From positions 32,425,501-32,489,500 of the forward strand of contig JAUMIR010000001.1 in assembly GCA_030847615.1 (NCBI GenBank): 64,000 nucleotides of DNA. The letters run 5' to 3'. Below are positions 46,593 to 57,970 of this stretch, one piece after another. Origin of the DNA: Gambelia wislizenii. Lineage: Eukaryota; Chordata; Lepidosauria; Squamata; Crotaphytidae. The translations under genes were made by a program, and so were the position numbers. The notes under the pieces are model-generated. The model searched no databases, had not been told where the DNA came from, and saw only the letters and a list, made by a program, of their open reading frames with translations. Positions within the stretch are counted from its first letter, which is position 1. The number at the start of each line of letters is the position of its first letter.

Positions 46593-47030
46593 GAATGTGA
46601 CTTTGAGATTGCTCAAAGGGAACAAGGAAGCTAGACGTAAGTCATAGTTGATGTCATCCATTCTAATAAAAAAGTCTTGGCATTTTGATCCTGTAAGTCT
46701 CCACTGCATCATTGCCGACTGAATGCAAATTTATTTAGTTCAATATCAGCAAGATTTAATTGTACCTTATTCAAGACAAGGTCACTGTTTCACAGAGTCA
46801 CTATTAGTTATTCTAATACTAAGGAATGATTCTTAAAGAATATTGATAGGCAAAAAGATTAGGGGTGGACAATTTGGGATTTGGGACTAAGATTATCTAA
46901 CCATCTCACAACCTATTTATGGGATAAATTTGTTTAAAAACTGTGTTAATACAAATTACTTTCCCACTGCTACTTGTGGGCTACTCTTTGGCAAAGGCTA
47001 TTTTAGGAAACAGCAGGCTAGACTAGAGGA

Positions 47031-47155
47031 AGCCAGTGTGCTGTAGTGAGTTTGAGGTTTTGACTAGGACTATAGGAGACCAGGATTCAAATCCCCACTC
47101 ACCCATGAAAAACTACAGTACTGGGTGACCCTGGGTAAGCACATTCTCCCTAATC
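47031..47155 (+). repeat. CORE/MIR-type SINE, 5' part
   Basis: AGCCAGTGTGCTGTAGTGAG, GGAGACCAGGATTCAAATCC and TACTGGGTGACCCTGGGTAAG are the head and centre of the SINE family at 43381. A CR1 fragment follows directly, so the 3' part is missing. Confidence 0.75.
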
Positions 47156-47381
47156 AAAGAATCATAGAGTTGGAAGAGACCTCAAGGGCCATCCAGTCCA
47201 ACCCCCTGCTATGCAAGAATACACAATCAAATCATTCCCAATAGATGGCCATCTAGCCTCTGTTTAAAAACCTCCAAAGAAGGAGACTCCACCACACTCC
47301 AAGGCAGCATATTCCACTGTTAAACAACTCTTGCATCAGGAAGTTCTTCCTAATGTTTAGGTGGAATCTCCTTCCCTGTAG
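47156..47381 (-). repeat. CR1 LINE 3' fragment
   Basis: Reverse complement of the CR1 3' terminus (AGAATCATAGAGTTGGAAG, CCATCCAGTCCAACCCCC, CTAATGTTTAGGTGGAATCTC). It abuts the SINE at 47031-47155. Confidence 0.88.
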
Positions 47382-48395
47382 TGTACTTGAGGATCTTTGG
47401 TGTCTTAGGCTTCAAAAGACTCTAGTTCTGCAGTGATGCTTGGTCGTAGTCCCTCCTCTGTTGGGACAACTGGTTCCTCGGAGTATTTGCAGGGCATTAC
47501 TGGACTCTGAGATCATGACACTCTAAGGCTGAGATTTGAAGGTTTGAATGCACATCAGCAATCACAAGTGAAATCTCAGGCATCAGAGATGGCTTTGAGC
47601 AAGATATCCCATATAATGAGCGGTGTTTTATGCCTAACCTTAGACCTTTGCCCCTCCACAACCAGCCAACAACAAATTACATGCAAAAACAAGCAACATG
47701 AAACAGACGCTGTCCTGCATCATAGTGGAGCACTTTCTTGTATCTTGGCTGGAACCCAGAGATGTAGAGGGGTTTCAGGAAAGCAACACACAAAACAGAT
47801 ATGATTTTTGGACTAGCATCTACTGCTGACGCTGTTTAATAAAAGGAATACATTTACTCTCTTTTGTATCACTGCCTGTTCTTTATCATCTCTTCCTGAT
47901 CTGGGAAAGCCTGGGCATTTCTAAGGAAGGAAAACTCTTATCTAGCACATATCCTCCCTCTATTTCTCTCCTCCAAAGCTCATTCAGATTTGGCTTGGTA
48001 TTCTTTGCCTACTGCTGGGTAACAATCTTATACAGACTTATTGATCTATTCCCATATATGTGTGGGTGGGTGTGGGTCAGTGTGGTGAGTGTGTGTGTGT
48101 GTTATATGTGTGTGTTGAAAAGGAGCACTGCAGGTCCACAAAACTGACAGGGGCCTTATACAGTTTGTGAAGCACACTGTTCCTACCTTTGATTTTCTTT
48201 CTAATTGGCAGAGATTCCCCTTGGTCTCACAACAGAATTATTTTTAAAACTACAACTCCGAGAATCCTTCAGACAGCTATAGGCCATGCTGGTTAGGGTA
48301 TTCTGAAACTTATAGCCCCAAAGGGTAACTTTCCCAAGTCCTAGTCTCAAACACAAGTTTTTTCCTTCACCTATTTCCAGATCCTTTTAAAACTA

Positions 48396-48560
48396 GAAAA
48401 AAACAATAATGCTTGGTAGGGTAGAAGGTGGTAGGAAAAGAGGACGACCAGATTTACAGGTGGATAGACTGAATCAAGGAAGTCACAGCCCTGTGTTTGG
48501 AAGACCTGTGCAGGGCTGCTGATAACAGGGTGGCTTGGAGGTCTCTCATTCACTTAAAGG
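48396..48560 (+). repeat. BovB/RTE LINE 3' fragment
   Basis: GGTAGGAAAAGAGGACGACC, GACTGAATCAAGGAAGTCAC, GGAAGACCTGTGCAGGGCTG and TTGGAGGTCTCTCATTCAC are phrases of the BovB C-terminus and 3' end. Confidence 0.7.
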
Positions 48561-49671
48561 CAATTAACAGCAACCTGAATTAAAAAAAAAATGTACAGTG
48601 GGCTGTGCAGTACAGGCTCTCACTGGTTAATTTCCACAACCAGCACAAATGTATACGGCATTTTCACAGCCTGTTTCTAGTGTGATATTTTGCATACCAA
48701 GTCCTGAAATGTATTGATCTCAGTCACAAGTGGTCTTTGCACAGTCATAAGAGCATTTGCCTAATCTTTTCTACAATCCCAGCTGCACAACAGCTAGACT
48801 TGTTAACAAAAACATAGTGGGTTCAAAATAATGCTGAATGTTATGGTTTTATTTTCAACCAATGATTGCAAAGGTGCTAATGGCAGCAATGCAGCAGATA
48901 CTTAACTCAGAGCACATCAACATCTCTGTAGCATCAGTGTCTATTTTTCAGGCTTAGATATATTTCTGTATAACTACAAATATAAGCCTGGGCTCATATT
49001 AGAATAAACTGCAAGAGAAACAAAACTGTTTCAAGGGAAGGATTAGCTCCAGAACAAATGCCTTCATTTCAGCTGTATAATTTATGGCATATGTGCTTGT
49101 GTCATTTTGTTGCTGCTAAACTGTTAAACTATTGTTAGAACAATGTTGCCAATCTATGGCAAATCATACAGAGATGTACAGCTGGATCCAGATCTACTTT
49201 AGACCAGGTCTCTAAAACTTGTGGTTACATCTTTGTAGTCCAAGCAGGCAGCACAACTGCCATAGTTCATGGTCAAGTCCACAAAAATTCAGACCAACTG
49301 TTAATCTAGAAGATGCAACAAAAGACCACTGTGGCAGATCATCACACAATTACCATTTTGGAAGTTGCTACCGTGATGGGCTACAATACATTACTGGACA
49401 TTTTGCTTAACAGTTCACAAGTTGCACAGCTTTGCTTTAGTCTAGGCCACGTGCCCTAATTTACAGAGCACAACTCTCTATTTGAAAGATTGACAGAGCG
49501 TTGTCCTCAGTCTGAAGGGCAGTATGCTCCAGGTTCATTTTAAAGAAAAAAAAGTGAAGAACATATGGGAACATTCATAAACAGTATCCCTTATCTGTAG
49601 TACGAGGTAGTACACTCCATCATATCACCTTTCTCCTACAGCTGCTGACCAGGCCTCAGGCCTCTTGCAAG

Positions 49672-49709
49672 TGAATGATAAGGTAGATTTAATGATAAGG
49701 TAGATTTAA
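49672..49709. repeat. Short tandem duplication
   Basis: AATGATAAGGTAGATTT occurs twice in direct succession. Confidence 0.9.
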
Positions 49710-50454
49710 GGCATCCCATTTCTGAATACTTCCTAATGTGAATGATTCAATTTGAACTCTAATCCAACTGGAATTGTTGGGTTAACCTACTTCCTGTTCT
49801 GCTAGGTCTATAATGTTAGCACAAACAAAAGTACATCCAATGAAATGATTGGGCCTTATTAGTCGACATTTATAAGTATTGGATTTAGCCCCTTATTTTA
49901 TATTCCCAATGAGTTTTATTTTATTTGAATTATGAGTGCTTTCAAAATATTATTTCACACCTAATAGCTCAAACAGTACAGTCCACTATAATATCAAAAT
50001 CTCCTGCCTCATTTTGCTGTTTGTATAGACTAGGGCACAATCCACACCAAAGTATTATCCTGGGTTTAACCTGGAACATTTTTAAATTAGTTCTGCATCA
50101 CTGGAGGCTCATAGGATTATTTTAAGATGGAGTATTCCCAGGACCACAAACTTTGTAATTCTCAGACATACAGTATCCTTCATGGTTACATTGGTACGTC
50201 ATTTACATTAATTCACAATGTGCCAGGCCACAGGGAGTGCAATCAACATTAACCCCAAAACTTGGATATTTTTTTTTTTTGTCCTTATAACTGAACTATT
50301 TTCACCCCATGTAGATTCAACCCAGACTTAAAGTTATTGGACTTTGTGCCAGTGTTTAAAAATCTATTAAAAGGAAGATACTTCCCAATTTATCATACTG
50401 GAAATGCCACATTGCTCCTCACATTACACAATGATGGGTAATGTGTTGCCTTCA

Positions 50455-50545
50455 GAATATTGTTGAACTGCAATGCCTATAATCCCTTGCTGTTGGTTAC
50501 GCTAGCTAACGCTGCTGAGAGTTGCAATCCAACATCTGGAGGTCT
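50455..50545. repeat. Palindromic foldback MITE
   Basis: TTGAACTGCAATGCCTATAAT...GTTACGCTAGCTAACGCTG...GAGAGTTGCAATCCAACATC: inverted halves around GCTAGCTAACG. It ends about 40 bases before the exon 6 donor on the gene's strand. Confidence 0.6.
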
Positions 50546-50584
50546 AGACATTACCCACTTGTGCAACTTGTTTGATCATTTTAC

Positions 50585-50787
50585 CTGTCATCACAGTAGG
50601 TGAATTTCATGTCCATGCTATGGCGGCTCAAGAAGGTCTTACTATCCAGTGGGATGTCAGTATTGGAAGGATGCTGAATAGGTTCACACATTAATATAAG
50701 GCAGGACAAAAGAGGCTCCTTATAACCACACAAAGCATGAGGAGGGCAAGTATTATAGACTTTAATTTGTCCAGTGCAGTGCAAAAC
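50585..50787 (-). CDS. EPAS1: EPAS1 exon 6 (PAS-A/PAS-B linker, start of PAS-B)
   Basis: This 203-bp exon starts in phase 0 at [12 protein letters not shown] after a TTTCAG acceptor and ends FTYCDD plus two bases of an arginine codon, with donor AG/GTAAAA. It covers the linker between the PAS domains and the opening strand of PAS-B. The [20 protein letters not shown] and [18 protein letters not shown] blocks are almost unchanged from mammalian EPAS1. A single residue is missing near PPHALCGY relative to human PPHNSLCGY. Confidence 0.97.
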
Positions 50788-50879
50788 CTGAAACAAAAAA
50801 TAGGTTATTTATATTATTAAATAGTATTTCCCCCCCAAATGTATTGAATCTTTCAACCAATGCAAGTAAAATATCTTGC
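50788..50879 (-). other. EPAS1: EPAS1 intron 5, 92 bp, GC-AG
   Basis: Donor GGAAG/GCAAGATA (intron starts GC), acceptor TTTTTTGTTTCAG. The joined reading TWK-VLHCTGQ matches EPAS1 exactly. Confidence 0.9.
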
Positions 50880-50998
50880 CTTCCATGTGGCAGATTTGAG
50901 ATTTACAGTTCTGCCTCTGTTGGTAACAGTGCATTTCATTCTCATGAAGAAGTCACGTTCCATGGACATCTCTTTATTTTTTTTCCCAAAGCCTGGAC
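50880..50998 (-). CDS. EPAS1: EPAS1 exon 5 (PAS-A end)
   Basis: This 119-bp exon encodes [19 protein letters not shown] through LKSATWK, the end of PAS-A. The first two bases complete the glycine codon begun in exon 4. The donor is GGAAG/GCAAGATA, a second GC start for an intron; no GT nearby would preserve the conserved WK-VLHCTGQ join. The next intron is only 92 bp, so exons 5 and 6 lie close together. Confidence 0.95.
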
Positions 50999-51385
50999 CT
51001 AAGAAAAATGTGGATGAGATTTTTCTTTTTTAAAAAAGACTTGATACTGTTGTCCATGTACTGCTTAAAAACTGCCCTTCTTTGATTTGAGTATTTATTT
51101 TAGTCAATCTAATATTGTGAAAACCTCTCTATTGCCATTTTCTCAGTCTAACAACATTCTGGGTGGGTTCCTACTAGGGAAAGGTGCAATTATGAGTTTT
51201 GGCTTCTCCCCATTTCTTACTTTCCAGATCTTAGGTTTGCTCTGTCCTATTTCTGCATCAGTTTGTACCTTCTAAAAGTCTTTTTAAAAGTTTTCATGAA
51301 AATTGTTGTTTTGTGTACTCACCCCCTGCCCCATACACCCCTCCTTTGGTTTTAGACTAGCCTAATATATTCATTTTAGTATGGG

Positions 51386-51981
51386 ACCATCTAAATGGTG
51401 AAAATACTCCTCATGGAATTTGCTGGGAATCCCACCTGTCTAAACAGGATGCAGTGCCAATCCACACTATTTGGAAGGAGGGGGGGGCGGCAAAACGGCA
51501 AAAACAATGGGGTAAAAGCCTTCGCAGATTTCCCTGTACTTTTTCACAAACTGCAAGGTGGGTGTGCATTTTTGCTTGTTTGGACTACAGAACAATAAAA
51601 AACTCAAAGGGAAGCACAAAGCTGATTGGCCGAGTGAGAGCGGGGCAGAGTCTGCTAGAAGAGCAAGTGCCTGCTGCCGCCATGTTGGATTTTTGCCTTA
51701 GCGATCACTCGCTAAAGTGATAAAAAGGATCAATATTTTCTGTTTTGCTTTGGAGAATCACTCTATTGCACCAGCGCACCTTTGGACAACTTTTAAAAAC
51801 AAAAACACACCAGCAGCGGTGAAGAACTAATGTGAGTAAATCACTTGCAGCCGCCATCAGGAATGTGAGGCTTATGGGGGCTTCTGAGGCCAGAAAAAAC
51901 ATTTAGACATGTCGCTGCTGCTGCGAGATGCCAATACTACGAGGTATTTTTGATTGTTTTCCCCTCATGTAGATGGGCTCT
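51386..51981. mobile_element. DNA transposon family A, copy 2
   Basis: It starts GGGACCATCTAAATGGTG and ends TGTAGATGGGCTC. The inside shares AAAGCTGATTGGCCGAGTGA, GCCGCCATGTTGGATTTT and the order of motifs with copies at 11765-12374 and 63668-64000. No transposase is encoded. Confidence 0.65.
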
Positions 51982-52889
51982 ATGTGTGTTTGCCTATACC
52001 ACTTACCCATCCTGAAGCTAATATTTTTTTTGTAATATACTAATGTTTTGTGTCATTTCCTCTCACTAACATTAACAATTTATGATGCATTTTTCTGCAC
52101 ATTTTGCATTTCTCTGCACAACCTTTTGTTTCAAGAATTGTTCTGCAGCCTTCTCAGAAACACGGATACCAAAAAGTATCTACCAAAAGGATACTACATT
52201 CTTGTTTGCAAATGTATTCAAAAAGTAGACATGGTAAATTCTTATTCCAATGTTAAGTGAACAAAATTGTCTCCCAGCCCTAGTTCAAATTATGATAGAT
52301 CAATCTGTTTTCCTTCCATATCAGTTTCACATATGTTCATTCATAAGTCTGCTCCATTCTGTTTCCATGTTAATGTCAAATTAAAATACTGCTTACCATA
52401 TTTTATCGTATTTTTATTCAGAAAACACCAGTTTCAATATATGTATTATATCTAAATGTATGCATTTCCAAACATTTTAAGCGGTTATGTCTTTTGAACA
52501 GAGAACTGCAAAATTTAAAGAATACAGTAAATTACATTTTGAACCACACTAGTCCAGGATGTAAAGATCAGGTCAGTTTGTATCTCAATTTATAAATAAT
52601 GAACTCCTTAAGCATTCTCAGTTCAAACAATGTTACTTTCATGTGGGCTGAAATTATCAAGATAAGCTAATAATTTTATCACATAACAGAAAGACATAGT
52701 CATTTATTGCATTAAAAATATTATCAGCCTTCTATGGAGCTCATGTGGGAAGAGATTATGCTCCAACTCCACCCTTTAGTTTCCAAATGCTCTACGGACT
52801 TTCTGAATGACTACTACATCAGACAATTAGCATCTCCCTGTAACAGTTCTCTGTTGTCATGGCCACTTTTTACATTCTAAAGCAGACAT

Positions 52890-53170
52890 TAGACCAAGTA
52901 CAGAGAGGAGGGGACAGAGCTGTTCTCTGCTATCCTGGAGGTTAGGGCAATGTCTAATGGTTTTAAGTAACAGGGGAGTAGATTTCAACTGAATATTAGA
53001 AGGAAATTCTTGACAGCAAGAGCAGTTGGGCAATGGAACCAATTGCCTAGAGAGGTGCTTCCTTCTATAGATGTCTTTGAAGAGCTATCTGCTTGGAATG
53101 CTTTAGCTGGAGATCCTGCACTGAGCTCAATAAACCATGGGCCTCCTTCTAATTCCATGATTCTATGCAG
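52890..53170 (+). repeat. CR1-like LINE 3' fragment, divergent
   Basis: AACTGAATATTAGAAGGAAATTC, GCAAGAGCAGTTGGGCAATG, CCTAGAGAGGTGCTTCCTTC and AATTCCATGATTCTATGC match the CR1 3' end with many changes. It belongs to an older subfamily than the 23236 copy. Confidence 0.7.
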
Positions 53171-53317
53171 AATCTTAGTCTCCCTGACCCCATAAAGCAG
53201 ATTCTCTAAGGACAGCAAGCTCAATTTTCTGCCACAGTTCTTATCTTTCCCTTGTGCTGAGAAAAAGGGTAGAGATAAACATGCAAGCACAGGGAATCCT
53301 CCCATTCCCTCCTAGGG

Positions 53318-53905
53318 TATATTTACACTTTGGAACTATAGCTGTTTGATACCACTTTAACTGTCATGGTTCCATCCTCCTAGAGGGAACACCTCTCTTC
53401 ACATATGCTTGCCGGAGGATTCAGATCCCATGAGTGTCCCACCAGTGAGGTCAAAACACTGTGTGAGCGATGGCACCCAGCTGTTGAATGCCCTCCCTGT
53501 GGAGGAGTGATGGCACCAAGTTAAAACATGGCTATTTACTAAAGCCTTTAGGCTTAACTGATTTATTTCAAAATGTCTTAAATAGTCTTAAATTGGTTAA
53601 CCTTTTAACCTGTTTTAATTTGTCAGTTTTGTCTATTTAAATTATTTTTATTTGTTAAAACTTTTTATTGATTTCACTTATATCCTGCCCTGTGATCTCA
53701 TGACATAGGACAGGATAGAAATATTTTAAGAAAGAAAGAAAGAAAGAAATCCACCCTATGGAATCCTGAGATTTGTAGTTTGAGAAGGCACTTGGAATTC
53801 TCTGTAGACAGGCACTAGAACTCTCTAACAGAATTCTAACTACCTCACCAAACTATAAATCCCAGGATTCCATAACAGTTAAAGTGGTATTGAACTGATA
53901 TACCT
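53318..53905. mobile_element. Palindromic hAT-like MITE split by a LINE fragment
   Basis: The left quarter (ATTTACACTTTGGAAC, TTGATACCACTTTAACTGTC, ATGGTTCC) stops at about 53372. The element resumes at about 53756 with TATGGAATCCTGAGATTTG and ends with CCCAGGATTCCATAACAGTT, AAAGTGGTATTGAACTG. The insert (about 53373-53755) is a LINE 3' end with (AAAG)n. Confidence 0.75.
53373..53755 (+). repeat. L2-type LINE 3' end nested in a MITE
   Basis: GTTGAATGCCCTCCCTGTGG, TATATCCTGCCCTGTGATC and the tail (AAAG)n at 53727-53749 are an L2/CR1-like 3' end inserted in the hAT-like palindrome. Confidence 0.6.
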
Positions 53906-54282
53906 GTATAAGCCCGACAGACTAAAGAGACAGAGTTGTGGTGTCAAATAACAACTAAATAGGCACCAGCTAATATTTGAATGTCGGCATTACCTCTTAG
54001 TTAACCAGTGGGCAGGCCCAGAGTAAGAACTGAACAAGTCTACAGCAAAAGAGATGCAGCTATTTCACACTGTCTCTTTTCACATAAATAGACACATGTT
54101 TATATGTATCCAAACATAACACAGAAATCATTTCTTAAAAGCCTAATAGTTATGGTGGCAAGGCTAAGATAGGAAGGCTGAGGGGAAGAACCCTACAAGC
54201 TGTGGTCCACAATCCTCCAATCTATTAGGTCTCTACCCAAGAGCCAACTGGAACCAGATAATAAATTATTTCCAGGTTACAA

Positions 54283-54491
54283 TACAGTTGTCCTTTCATA
54301 TTCGCTGGGGTTTGGTTCCAGGACCACCGCCACCCTTTGGATACAAAAATCCATGAATACTCAAATGTGCCCCTTATATAAGATGGCAAAATCAACATTT
54401 GCTTTTTGGATTATTTTTTAAAAAATATTTTCAAGCTGTGAATACTTAAATCTGTGGATACCAAATCCATGGATACGGAGGGACAACTGCA
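54283..54491. mobile_element. Tigger-like MITE
   Basis: Ends CAGTTGTCCTTTCATATTCG and ATACGGAGGGACAACTG are inverted. Very similar to 29382-29619. Confidence 0.8.
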
Positions 54492-54612
54492 TATTCTTGA
54501 TGAGAAGCAGCCATTTTTAGGTCTTTCTTTTGGAAAATCTGTCAGATTAGGTATTTCAGGAAATACATTCTCTTACTAACTATGCTTAAAGCTCACTTTA
54601 AAAAAAATATTA

Positions 54613-54756
<144 letters not shown>

Positions 54757-55439
54757 TTAGAAAACCGCTGATATTACTATATAACTGTATACAAGAAGAT
54801 TTATTCTAGACTGTTAAATTTACACATATCCTTCCCAAAACCTAGGCTTAGCAATACATGACCTATGACTTTTTGTGGCCCCTCCAAGCCCCTCTTATTA
54901 CGATTGGCCCTGAATTACAGCACTGCCATGCCACTGAAATTTGGTGCATATTAAAAAAAATGCAACCACTTTCATTAAATACAAACCTTACGTGGAGTAT
55001 GCACTTTGTATTAAGGCAGATAAATTGGTTGGGTCTTCTCAGTTAGGGTAAACCCGCTGAATAAGTCATTAAGTGGAGAGTCATCACATATGTAAGTCCC
55101 ATTGAAATAATGGATATACCCTAGTTGCGAGCAACAACAGGATTCTGGCCAGTCACTATCAGATTCCAATATTGGATACCATGGAGGCTATTTTAAAGAA
55201 AAACGCAGCCTTTCCCCTTCCACTGCAACTGCATCACTAAATTTCAATGGGCTCTGCCCCTAAGAAATCTCCAAACGCGAGATGGCTGTATAGACAAATG
55301 GCACCATTGATGGCACCACTATCTGGACAAGAGTACAGACATGGATCCTAAGTATATATTCATTTGGTGCATTACATTGCTGCAGACGCAGGGCTCTCTA
55401 CTCTCTTTATTCTGTTTGTCCTTAAGACTGATGCCTTCT

Positions 55440-55472
55440 GTGTGTGTGTGTGTGTGTGTGTATGTGTGTGTA
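55440..55472. repeat. (TG)n microsatellite
   Basis: About 16 TG units with one TA interruption, at the tail side of the 5S-derived SINE. Confidence 0.95.
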
Positions 55473-55680
55473 TGCCCTCAAGTCACCTGTCAGCTAAAGG
55501 CGACCTCATGAATTTCAGAGGGCTAGGAATGCTCAGAAGTGGTTTTACCTGTTCCTTCCTCTGAAATATAGCCTACAGCACCTGGTATTCATTGGTGGTC
55601 TCTCATCCAAGTACCAACCAGGGCTGATCCTGCTTAGCTTCCAAGATCAGACAAGTTCTGGTGCTTTAGGATATTTAGGC
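55473..55680 (-). repeat. 5S rRNA-derived SINE
   Basis: The stretch 55570-55680, read on the minus strand, follows vertebrate 5S rRNA: GATCTTGGAAGCTAAGCAGG, TTGGTACTTGGATGAGAGAC and GAATACCAGGTGCTGTAGGC. The first bases of 5S are degraded. The following 100 bases (TATTTCAGAGGAAGGAACAG...GAGGTCGCC) are not 5S, so this is a SINE with a 5S head, not a 5S gene. The 5S internal control region would have supplied its RNA polymerase III promoter. Confidence 0.85.
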
Positions 55681-55889
55681 TTTCCATACAGGGGTTCTAA
55701 TCCCCTAATAAAAAAGGTACCATTCTCTTCATTTGAAAAGTACTTCAGTAGCCACAGTATGCCTCTGTCAGATTTTCAGGAAGCATTCACTGAATTATGT
55801 TGAACACACAACCACGAAGACAAAAACAAAGAAGCGGATGTCATTATTATTCAGCTTGCACTATATGAAATTAATAGAGAACATGTTAC

Positions 55890-56041
55890 CTGCGTCAAGC
55901 CCATGTATTTGCTGATGTTCTCTGACAAAAAGATCATGTCTCCATCTTGTGTGATGACAGTGATAAATCCCTCCAAAGCTTTCAGGTACAAGTTGTCCAT
56001 CTGCTGATCTGGCTCAATTTCTCTCTCGTTTTCAGTGCAGA
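55890..56041 (-). CDS. EPAS1: EPAS1 exon 3 (start of PAS-A)
   Basis: This 152-bp exon encodes about 50 residues beginning [17 protein letters not shown] and ending at MGLTQ, the first half of the PAS-A dimerisation domain that contacts ARNT. The acceptor is CACAG and the donor CAG/GTAACA. The first two bases complete a valine codon whose G must come from exon 2, outside the window. The [20 protein letters not shown] block is nearly identical to mammalian EPAS1, while the short acidic stretch before DQQMDN differs, as is usual between HIF-alpha orthologues. Confidence 0.97.
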
Positions 56042-56224
56042 CTGTGCAAGATGGGGGGCGGGGATGAGGAGGACAACCAGCAGGAAGACCAGAAATTACA
56101 TTTAGGTGTTTACTTCCAAAACATGCCCAGACATCAGCATATATTACACTTCTAATAACATCCAATATAAAGTCTATGATGTTGCTTTTATTGGAAGTGT
56201 ATTTTAACCAGAATATTATGGCAC

Positions 56225-56417
56225 TGTTGTTGTTGTGTACCTTCAAGCCATTTGCAACTTATGGGGACTCTAAGGCAAAACTATCATGTTGTTTTCTGAG
56301 GCTGAGAGTGTGTGACCTGCCCAAGGTCACCCAGTGGGTTTTCATGGCTGAAAGGGGATTTGAACCCTGGTTTCCAGAGTCGTAGTCCAACACTCAACAC
56401 TATACCACATTGGCTCC
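56225..56417 (-). repeat. CORE/MIR-type tRNA-derived SINE
   Basis: GTGTACCTTCAAGCCATTTG, GCCCAAGGTCACCCAGTGGG, GGGATTTGAACCCTGG and GTAGTCCAACACTCAACAC give a reversed full-length copy of the family at 43381. Confidence 0.82.
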
Positions 56418-57229
56418 ATAGTACTATAATATTATGGTACTTCATATAACATGGCTACAATCCAGCAGCCAAGAACTGCACCTACCCTTCTTCTCCTCAA
56501 ACAGCCACACATGGACTGAAAACTAAACTGGAAGTTACTGCCATTTTCCATTTTGTGACATTTTTGATCAACACTCTTCATTTGGAGGAGTTGTGGATTG
56601 AGGGGTGTTACAGAGGTATCCACAATTCCTGGAATGATAGTTGACCAATTTGGGGCAATCTATTCCATTTTGAGGATGGGGAGTTGAATTGGGGAGGGGG
56701 TAGAGGCTCCAAATAGCCCATAGTTGCAGATTCTATACCCTGGCTGTAACCCTAGGAAGGCCCACTTGGCAGTAAGACCCACCGTGTTCAGTAGAAATTA
56801 CTTCCCACTAAATATACTGTAGGGTGGTTCTAGAAATACCTGCTTACCCACCATCAAAAAAGGGGAAACATACCAGCACACAGTAAAACCCTGAACTGTG
56901 TAAGATTTCATATGGTCATTTATATGTATAGATTCAAATTTAGAAATAATAGCTACAAATAGAAACAAAATAGATTACATCATAGTGGAGAAGCCACCGT
57001 GACTACATGACCCATGTGCCTGCTACTCAGTCTGCTGTCCAAGTACTAGTTGTTCATAATGAGCTTCAAAGCCCCTGTTCTCCTTACTTAGGGTTTTTGA
57101 ACTTTAAATAAAACTTGATCTGGGCAGCTCTTCAGAGAGAGGGCCAGGCCTTCAGAAAATTCTCTTCTTAGAGCTTTTCAAAAGAGGACTGTCACTGTAA
57201 ATTAGGAGACATGGCTACCTTAGCTTTGT

Positions 57230-57970
57230 TGTTGTTCATTGCTGTCAAGTTGACTTCAACTTAAGGCAACCCTATGAATGAGAGATCTCAAAGAGGCCGT
57301 CTTCAACTGTCTTGCTGAAGTCTTACAAATTCAGGGTTGTGACTTCCTTGGTTGAATCTGTCCACATGTAATGTGGTCTTCCTCTTTTCCTACTACCTTC
57401 TAACTTACCAAGCATTATAATATTTTCTAATGAGACATGTCTTCTTATGCTATGTCCAATGTATGACAGTTTACAAAGACATAGCCATGTTAGTCTGGAA
57501 TATCAGTATGCAAAAGAATCTTATAGTGCCTTTGAGGCTAACTGAGAGAAAGACGTAGTAGCATAAGCTTTCGTAGACTTAGTCTACTTCCTCAGGTGCA
57601 TGGAGTCTTTCTCTCAGTTAGTCTCAAAGGCGCTACAAGATGCCTTTGCATAATCTCTGTTTAGTTATCTTGGTTTCTAGGGAGAATTCAGGCTTGATTT
57701 GCTCTAAGACCCATTCATTTGTCTTTTTTTAGCAGTCCACGGTATCCATAAAACACTCTTCCAGCATGACATTTCAAGTGAGTTCAGCTTTCTTCACTGT
57801 CCAGCTTTCACAAGCACACACAGAAATTGGAAATATGATGGCATGGACAATCCTGACTTTGGTACTGAACAATATATCTTTACACTTGAAGATCTTGGTA
57901 TAGTTCCTTCATGTTTACCCTGTCCATAGTGTGCAGCTTTATTTGAGAACTCACGCCGATCAAGTCTTGA
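57230..57970 (-). mobile_element. BovB/RTE LINE fragment, interrupted
   Basis: In reverse, the 3' end (CTGTCAAGTTGACTTCAAC, GGCAACCCTATGAATGAG) is followed by RT/3' coding sequence (GTGGTCTTCCTCTTTTCCTA, ATGAGACATGTCTTCTTATG). After a break at about 57469-57655 it resumes with TCTTGGTTTCTAGGGAGAATTC and CAGTCCACGGTATCCATAAAAC. BovB elements are widespread in squamates and known for transfer between vertebrate lineages. Confidence 0.75.
57469..57655 (-). mobile_element. Inverted-repeat element with hammerhead-like core, nested in BovB
   Basis: Arms 57509-57554 and 57605-57650 are inverted, with 5 mismatches in 46 positions. The 50 bases between them, on the minus strand, contain CTGAGGA, a 6-bp hairpin GTAGAC/GTCTAC and GAAA, the layout of a hammerhead ribozyme core, with one extra A after CTGAGGA. 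It interrupts the BovB fragment. Confidence 0.7.

Larger units (their letters stand above)
32564..50584 (-). other. EPAS1 intron 6
   Basis: At 18.0 kb this is the longest complete intron in the window. Recognised repeats are listed separately. I see nothing definite in 33180-34730, 35960-36530, 37220-39640, 40780-42230, 43590-44550, 45310-46240, 47390-48390 and 48570-50450, apart from small foldback pieces near 34110-34165, 41345-41420 and 48245-48310. Confidence 0.6.

Noticed and set aside
55570..55680. Possible functional 5S rRNA gene
   Set aside because: The 5' end of 5S is degraded, there are many substitutions, and a non-5S body is attached; it is a SINE.
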